A DNA stretch of 64,000 nucleotides from contig BLAL01000334.1 of assembly GCA_015698045.1 (NCBI GenBank), forward strand, positions 558,001 to 622,000, in the 5' to 3' direction. Origin of the DNA: Rhizophagus clarus. Taxonomy: Eukaryota; Glomeromycota; Glomeromycetes; Glomerales; Glomeraceae. The notes beneath the pieces are model-generated. The model saw only the letters and a program-made list of their open reading frames with translations, had not been told where the DNA came from and did no database searches. Positions 57,360-64,000 of this stretch are shown here, one piece after another (position 1 is the first letter of the stretch; each line of letters opens with the position of its first letter). The position numbers were made by a program, and so were the translations under genes.

Positions 57360-57757
57360 TAAATGCTATACTTTTCGGCTATCTGATGTGTATGAAAATT
57401 ATGAAATTATGCTTATATTTCAAATACAAATAGGATACATATCGAGTATATATAGGATACTTATTAGCACTATCCGATAAGTGTATAATATCTGTCTGAT
57501 ATTTTTTTAAAATATATCAGGTATCCAATAAATCTATGATATGTAACTGATATTTAACTACCCAATATTTATGAGATATGTACCTGATATGTATGTTATA
57601 TGTCACCGATTTTCTGCATCTGACAGGTACATATCGGGTATCTGATATGTGTAGTATTATTAAATAGCATACACATATTTCACACATATCGGGTACATAT
57701 CAGGTAGCTGATATGTACCCGATATGTACCTGATAGCATCGATTTTGACTAGTGAAT

Positions 57758-58479
57758 GTCAAAACTATAATTAATTCACAGAGAAGTATAATCAGAATTG
57801 TGGAATTGCGGGTTACTAACCATAATTCAACTCCAAAATCTGCAATATTGCAGATTTTGGAAATTATTTGTAAACCCATCAAAATTATAGATATTAGTGA
57901 TGATAATCTAAAAGATATTAGATGATAACAATTTAGAAAATAACATAAACTGTGATAATTCAGACATTGATATAAATGAATAATAAAATAATAATTATGT
58001 ATCTTTTAATAAAGTTAATAAAGTATAATTATAATGTTTATAATATTAAATAAGAAAGTAATTCAATTTTTAGAAGGGTGCTTATTTTTAGTATATATAT
58101 AAGATGTAGAAATGCTTAATTTTGGGAATACTTTAATTTTAGAAGTATATGGTATTTATAATTTAATTATTGTGTAAGATTCTTCAGTCTTACTTTCTTT
58201 AAATACATCAATAATATTTTCTACATATTAACAAAATAGTTGTCTTCCTTTAAATATTTGGTATAAAATTCTACTTTGAATTTGTTATAGCATCTTTATC
58301 CTTATAATATTCTGCATATATATTAGCAGGTTTGTTAAGCAAATAATTATTAAGATGTTTTTCAACTATAAAATTTTCTTAATTATATTGATATTTATTT
58401 TATCTTAATCTTATATTAATATTTATTATTTTTAATATACAAGTTATTATATTTACTTTTATAATATTATCAGTATTAA
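57758..58479. other. Gene-free AT-rich stretch
   Basis: Near 57770-57870 there is a TCTGCAATATTGCAGA palindrome and CAAAATCTGC words resembling the GCAAT-rich patch at 50955-51145. No coding signal was found. Confidence 0.4.
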
Positions 58480-58715
58480 ACACCAGAACAAATAGTTCTG
58501 ATATTTTATTTCAAATTTTCATAATAAAAACTCTGGAACTAATAGTTTTAATATTTTTTTTTTAATTTTACATAAAAAAATACTAGAACAAGTGATTTTG
58601 ACATTTTTTTTCAATTTTGCATAATAGAAATGCCAGAATAATTTGTTCTGGTATTTTTCTTCCAATTTTACATAATAGAAATGCTAGAACAAATGCCAGA
58701 ACTATTTATTCCAGC
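58480..58715 (+). repeat. Minisatellite of about 50-70 bp, left part
   Basis: Units carry ATGCCAGAACAAATGATTCTG-like and TTTTTTTCAATTTTACATAATA blocks. The same array resumes at 62522-62745 after the hAT element, so it was one array split by the insertion. Confidence 0.8.
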
Positions 58716-59565
58716 TAGAGATGGGCATATAATGGTTATATAACATATATAACATTATATAACAGTTATATAACATATATAACGTTATATTCATAAATTT
58801 GTTAATTTGACTATTTTAATCAGTAAATATAAAAGGTAAAGTAAAGATTAAACTATTACAATCAAAATTAACATTGTTAACTATACATTTAAATGGCGTT
58901 TATAATTAAAATTACTTAAAATTACAAATTGAAAAATTAAAAATTTATTATACTTTTTAAAATTAAATAAACTCTATTTCAAAACACCTAGAAAATAAAA
59001 CTTTTAATTAAAAAGATTTAAATAAATCAAATTTTATAAAAATTAAGCCAGTAATTAATTAGAAATTAATTGTTAAAGATGATAAATAATTGTTTTTTAT
59101 ATATAAATAATATTTTTTAAATACAGATATATGATTATTATCATATTTTTTATGTATTTTTACTTTTTTTTACATTATTTATATGTATTTTTATATGCTC
59201 TACAAGTTTATTTAAGGCACCAAAAAAGGTTATAAATCCAAAATTTGATTTTATCTATATAAAGAAAAAAAATCAAAAAAATTAATTTTTCTTAAAATTT
59301 ACTTTTAAAACTTATTTTAATATTTTAAGTAAACTTGTAAAGTATATAAAAATACATACAATTTTTGATTTTAAAAGTTATATTATTGGTAAAATTTAAT
59401 AATTAAAATTTATTATATAATTATAAATATAATATTTAATATAAAAAATTTATTTATTAATAAAATATTTAATAATACATAAAAAATATATAATATATAA
59501 AATTTTTAATAAAGTAAATAAATAAACTATAATCTTATATAATATAAAATTTAGATTATAAATAT

Positions 59566-61589
59566 TTAATGTTCAATATTACTTTCTTCAGATTCTTCAA
59601 TTACTATAATTTCATCTAAATTTTCTAATTCTTCTTCATTTATATTATCATCATTTAATTTTTGACCATTAGCTAAACGAAGATTAGAATATATAGATAC
59701 TAATTTAAAAGTTCTTTCATTTGTTAATCTATTTCTTTTTATATTTTGAATAAAACCAAAATTTGACCAATTTCTTTCTGAAGCAGCATTTGATGCTGGA
59801 ATTGACATTAATTTTACTGCAAACTTACTAAGAACTGGTACTTCTTGTTGAAATCCATTCCACCAATCAATTGGATTACTTATTGCTTCTAATTTCCAAA
59901 ATATTGAAGAATTAAATGGTCCTGTTTTATTATTATACCATAATAATTCTTTTACTAATTGACCACTTAAATCCTGATTTACAAATTTTGATGTTTCTTC
60001 TGCAATCATTGAAAAAAGATATTCATCTATTAAATCTTGACCATGATATCTTGGATCTAAATAGTAAGCAATAACAATTGCTGGATGATACATTTTTTCC
60101 CAACGTAGTGTACATTTATCAAGAATAATATCTTTTAAAGAAGTATTAGTCAACTGTTTAATTTCATTTTTTAACTTTGTAAATCTATAATAAAAAAATA
60201 TTACTTATTATTATATATATATTAAATTAAAAATAAAAAAATTTTAGTAAAATTACAAACCTATCATAAACTAATGATAAATTAGGTTGATTACTTTCAA
60301 ATTCTCGTATAATTTTTGTAAATGGTTCTAATAATTGACATATTTCTTCAATATTAACCCAAAATCCCTCAGTATCTATAAGTTTGGAATTAAGTGATGA
60401 TGGTATTGATTTTCTAACACATTCTTCAAAAACAACATTCTATAATATAAATATATAATAAATAAATAATTTTTAAACTTTTAAATTTTTCAAAAATAAT
60501 ATATAGATTTTACCTGTAATGCTTTTTTACTAGCAAGAAAAGATTGTAAACAAATGTAATGTGAACCCCATCTTGTAATTACTGGCAAATTAAATTTAAT
60601 TGTTTTTCCTATTTTTTCAATTTGCAATCGTTCTAAACAAGCATTTTCAATATGATGCCTTTTAAAAAACTTAATAATTTCCTGTACTGGTGTAATAGTT
60701 TCTTTAATTAAAGCCAATTCAATAACGGATTTAATAAGAAGATTGATATTATGTGCAAAACAACCTTAAAAAAAAATTAAAAAATTTTAGAAATAATTTT
60801 AAAAAATTAAATTAAATAAAAATTATTACCTAAAAATATTATATTTGGATAATCTTTTTGAAGAATACTATGTGCTTTTTTCATATTACTTGCATTATCA
60901 GTAATTACAGCTGCAATTTTTGATATACCAATTTCTTTAATAACAATATCAAACTGCTCAGCAATATATTCACCAGTATGTGAATTTTCTTTAGATTCTA
61001 ATGCTTTCCAGAAAATTGGTTGTGGTGTAGTAATCATAAAATTAATTATAGGTTGTTGATGTATATTTGTCCAACCATCACTTGTAAGACAAATATAATT
61101 AGAATTTTTTATTTGTTTTTTCATATCAGCAGAAACTTGTTTATATTCTTTTTCAAGTAAAGTTGTTGACAATGATTTTCGGGAAGGAGGATGATATTCT
61201 GGATTAATTTTATGTAATGCTTGAATAATAAAAGGATTTTCAATAGTTGCTAATGGAATTCCGCTAGCATAAAATGCACGTGTAATTGCAGTATCAATTT
61301 CTTCTTTTTCATTACTAACATTATCTTCAGTATTATCATCTGTATTATCATCATTAATATCAAAAGATTCTTGTTCTTTGTCTTTATTTTTATATTGATT
61401 TTTAACTTCAAGTGGTACATTTGGACAATTTTTATTTAAATGAATTTTCATTCTTTTAGGTTGTCCAGTCATTATAGTATCACAAAAATTACATGTTGCT
61501 ATATAATGCTGCTTTGTTCCAGCTTGATCTGTTTTTCTTTCAGCTGATTTTTTAAAATGATTCCAAACAGGGTCAAGAGTACGTGTCAT
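59566..61589 (-). CDS. hAT-family transposase, BED finger plus hATC domain, four exons
   Basis: Exons 61589-60830, 60764-60514, 60439-60261 and 60184-59566 join in phase to 602 residues; introns are 65-76 bp, GT-AG. Residues about 7-58 form a BED-type finger (WNHFKKS...CNFC...HLNKNC: C33, C36, H50, C55). An acidic linker follows at 78-98. The catalytic motifs typical of hAT are present: CLTSDGWTN (Asp171), AVITDNASNM (Asp231), the CFAHNINLLIKS block spanning the exon 1-2 junction, and NAASERNWSNFG (Glu about 533) in the C-terminal dimerisation domain, which continues to LTNERTFKLVSIYSNLRL. The tail is Asp/Glu/Asn-rich. No lesion was found. It cuts and rejoins the element ends, and it could act on compatible MITEs, although the MITE ends in this window differ from its own. 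Confidence 0.93.
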
Positions 61590-61799
61590 AATAAAAATTT
61601 TATAAAAAAATTAAAAAAAAAAATAAATAAATTTTTTTTACAAACCGTGGGTAAAAAAAAATGCATATATATATATGGAAAATTTGTGTAAAAGTTTAAT
61701 TTTATATTAGGTTAAAGCATTTGATAATCAATTTCCAAATTTAAGTGGTAATACATTTAAGATCAGCATTAATTTATTATATAAAATAAAAATTAATAT

Positions 61800-62130
61800 A
61801 AAAAAAACCAATTTAAGATATTATCTTGTGATCCAATGATCAGATTTTAAAGATCTTTTTTTGTTTTTATAGCTCTCAATGCACTCTTTAAGATAAAAAA
61901 AAGATCATTGAAATAGGATTTGTAGATCTTGAGATATTAGCATTAAATTATTATATAAAATGAAAGTTAATATTAAAAAAATCTATTTAAGACATTATCT
62001 CATGATCTAGTGATCAGATTTTAAAAATCTTTTTTTATTTTATAGCTCTTAATGCCCCCTTCAAAACAAAAAAAAGGATATTGAAATAGGATTAGTAAAT
62101 AATGAGATAATTGCAAAAAACACTTTTTTT
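61800..62130. repeat. Two diverged copies of a GATCA/AAGATC repeat within the hAT element
   Basis: Two roughly 165-bp segments share TTAAGATATTATCTTGTGAT-like, TCAGATTTTAAAGATCTTTTTT and TATAGCTCTCAATGCACTCTT blocks. Words in the same order (ACTTGATCCAAT, TTTTTTTTAATGTGTAG, CCCTCTACAAAAC) appear in the foldback element at 12335-12773. They lie between the transposase gene and the right end, in the 5' region of the gene. Confidence 0.5.
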
Positions 62131-62521
62131 AAATAATAAGTTTATTTGATATATATTTTGACATCTAATAATTATAAAAATCTAAAACACATTACATCAG
62201 ATTTAATTCACAAATATGCATTAAATTTAATTATTTTATACTTTTAGTACCAATAAATTTTAAGATAACTTTAAATGTTTAAAAATTTTTAAATTATAAT
62301 AACTTATTTTATATTGATATTAGAAGCATAAAATTGTCACCATTTGATTCATCTTAATAAGACAAATCTAATAATATATATTTTATTCTTTTATAATTAT
62401 TAGATAGTAAAATATTATACAAAATAATTATATACCTTAAAATACCTCTTGGTTATATAACCGTTATATAACAGTTATATATGTTATATAACATTTTGTT
62501 ATATAACACGGCACATCTCTA

Positions 62522-62745
62522 ATTCCAGCCTTTTTTCAATTTTACATAAAGAAATGCTAAAACAAATGGTTTTGAATAAAAATGCTAGAACAAATAATTC
62601 TAGTATTTGTCTTTTGACTTTATATAATAAAAAAGTCAGAACAAATGATTCTGTCATTTTTTTTTGATTTTACTTGATAGAAAACTGGAACTATTAGTTT
62701 TAGTATTTTTTTTTACATTTATTTGATCTGAATATATGTCAACAG
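62522..62745 (+). repeat. Minisatellite of about 50-70 bp, right part
   Basis: Continues the array of 58480-58715 (AAATGCTAGAACAAATAATTC, TTTTGACTTTATATAATA). The first eight bases are the right copy of the hAT target duplication. Confidence 0.75.
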
Positions 62746-63485
62746 GTCAGGTCAGATAACTGACCAATGCTAACCTAATTTAAGGTATTTTAATGAAATT
62801 TTATGAAAAATTATTTATTATTGAAGAATTTGATGATATATTAAGTTTGGCCAAAATTATATTAATTCTAGACAAAAGTAAAATCACACCACTTGCATTT
62901 TTTAAAATTGTACACACTTTTTTTTGTGTCATAATATTGCATATCCTTATATAACAAAATTTAATATTTAAATATAATATTTTTTAATATCCTCTCTGAG
63001 ACTAAATTTGATCAGTAAGACAGATTCTCTAAAAATAATATTATGAGTGATGAGACAAATTCGCTGATATGTACTTGTTAAAGTATTCAAAGATTCTTCC
63101 AACCTAGGCAAAGTGGTCTTTAAATAGTTTAAGAGCTTGATGTATCTAATATACTGTATAGGATAGGATATAAATGACATGCTGTTTTATCAGTTCTTTT
63201 ATACAAAATTAACAAGTAAAATCTTTGTATAAAGCTTTTTTCTGAATACATAGCCAATACCTTACTGGTAATTGATCATGTATTAATTTAATCATAAAAG
63301 TTCCATAAAGTATTATGTTTAGTGAAATTGCATCTGAAATGTTTCATTTATTTAAAAACCACCCAAGTCACTTTCTATTAGTAAGTTATAGATCTCTAAG
63401 CAAAACAGTCACTATTAATCTGTAAATTACATCATTTATTGCAAATTTAAACTTGTTTAATTGATTTAATCAAGGGTCTTAATTA
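62746..63485. other. Gene-free AT-rich stretch
   Basis: No supported feature. A 70-codon minus-strand frame at 62968-63180 has no recognisable motif. It could be decayed sequence from the retroelement relic that follows, but this is not shown. Confidence 0.4.
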
Positions 63486-63906
63486 TTATTCTATGGGTAT
63501 ATTTTTAAAATAATTATTGAGCCCATGATTTAAATTGTCTACCAATTCATTATAAGGGTTACCTGCATATGCTTTTACTTTTACCAAAATTAAATTTATT
63601 TCCCTATTCTTTATCTTTAATAATAAAATAATAAAAGAGAATTATTAAATTTTGCAGATTTAAATTTTTTAAAAATTTCCTAAAAGAAAAAATTGCATAA
63701 TTATTATCTGTATGAATGGTAACTTAGCATTTCTTTAGATATACTTAAAGAGCTAAAAGGATAGCAAAAATCTCTCCCTTATAGATGAAAGCTAATTGAC
63801 AATTTGTAAATAAAAACTAGAGACTGCTTCTTGATTTATTACTATATTTGAAAATTAATAAAGGTGACTAGAAACCCCATTTTGAACTGAACCATCTGTA
63901 TAAATA
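63486..63906 (-). pseudogene. Retroelement RNase H relic (continues beyond the right edge)
   Basis: Read on the minus strand from 63906: LYTDGSVQNGVSSHLY, a stop, a region with REIFAILLAL (the Glu block), then VTIHTDNNYAI (the second Asp), and in another frame LVKVKAYAGNPYNELVDNLN (normally VKVKAHSG..NE.AD), closing with NNYFKNIPIE and a TAA. The order of motifs is that of the RNase H domain of LINE-type polyproteins. The RT part, if present, lies beyond base 64000. At least two stops and frame changes show it is dead. It is a different lineage from the two LINEs described above. Confidence 0.75.
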
Positions 63907-64000
63907 AGAGTTTAGATAAATGCAAAAGAGCTGATTTTAATGATAACAATAATTTCTTGATGCTGTTATTGTGAATCCATTTATAAATTCAAGAGTTATC

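Larger units (their letters stand above)
53447..57754. mobile_element. CACTA-like unit, 4.3 kb, apparently non-autonomous
   Basis: Left end CACTGGTCAAAATCAATTCT; right end, read inward, CACTAGTCAAAATCGATGCT. Flanking AAT at 53444-53446 and 57755-57757 is a 3-bp target duplication. Subterminal repeats of ATATCGGGTAC, GATATGTACCTGATA and TATCAGGTA fill 53460-53670 and 57360-57750. Inside are a micro-exon-like array on the minus strand, a relic of the Myb/SANT-like gene and low-complexity AT sequence, but no transposase. The ends share CACTAG and TCAAAA with the 26-kb unit but differ further in, so they are related but distinct families. Confidence 0.88.
58716..62521 (-). mobile_element. Complete autonomous-looking hAT element, 3.8 kb
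   Basis: Ends TAGAGATGGGCAT and, inverted, TAGAGATGTGCCG, with the 8-bp duplication ATTCCAGC at 58708-58715 and 62522-62529. Subterminal regions on both sides repeat GTTATATAAC and CATATATAAC palindromes. The single gene (minus strand) is an intact hAT transposase. Both ends, an exact duplication and an open four-exon gene make this the best candidate for a recently active element in the window. Confidence 0.95.

Overview
The window looks like transposon-rich nuclear DNA from an AT-rich fungus, most plausibly an arbuscular mycorrhizal (Glomeromycotina, Rhizophagus-like) genome. This is inferred from very AT-rich sequence, short GT-AG introns of about 65-90 bp, Plavaka-type, hAT and pogo-type transposases and RNase H-bearing LINEs. 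No bacterial operon features, no rRNA, no convincing tRNA and no obvious housekeeping gene were seen. Almost every coding stretch is a mobile-element gene or its relic.

Layout. 1-8286 is a decayed LINE (EN, RT, RNase H, zinc-finger tail) ending in an AATAAA and a short poly-A. 8461-9000 is a roughly 135-bp tandem repeat. 9578-13053 is a decayed Plavaka-type transposase gene with a foldback element in one intron. 13080-39456 is a 26.4-kb unit bounded by CACTAG inverted ends and a 3-bp duplication (TAT). It contains micro-exon-like arrays, two copies of a repeat ending in CATCAGG, an inverted-repeat element with a Myb/SANT-like gene relic, a nearly complete antisense LINE lying in an intron of that relic, an unrecognised five-exon gene, a nearly intact Plavaka transposase gene and a second, intact Myb/SANT-like gene. 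39457-53446 holds degenerate gene relics, a small hAT-type MITE, another micro-exon-like array, a pogo/Tigger-type relic and a 30-bp satellite. 53447-57754 is a second CACTA-like unit (3-bp duplication AAT) carrying a relic of the same Myb/SANT-like gene and an array related to the first. 58716-62521 is a complete hAT element with an intact four-exon transposase gene, inserted in a minisatellite. The right edge cuts a minus-strand RNase H relic.

Insertion order can be read directly. The antisense LINE entered intron 1 of the left Myb/SANT copy (15-bp duplication; the right copy preserves the empty site). A hAT-type MITE then entered that LINE's ORF2 (8-bp duplication), and removing it with one duplication copy restores a continuous frame.

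The most unusual signal is a set of tandem arrays (13524-14215, 15050-16370, 48376-49985, 54040-54415) in which each unit carries a GTAAG-type donor, a CTAAC/CTAAT box inside a small palindrome, a pyrimidine tract, an AG acceptor and a short exon-like block of about 30-90 bp. Related arrays occur in both CACTA-like units, and I know of no description of such a system.
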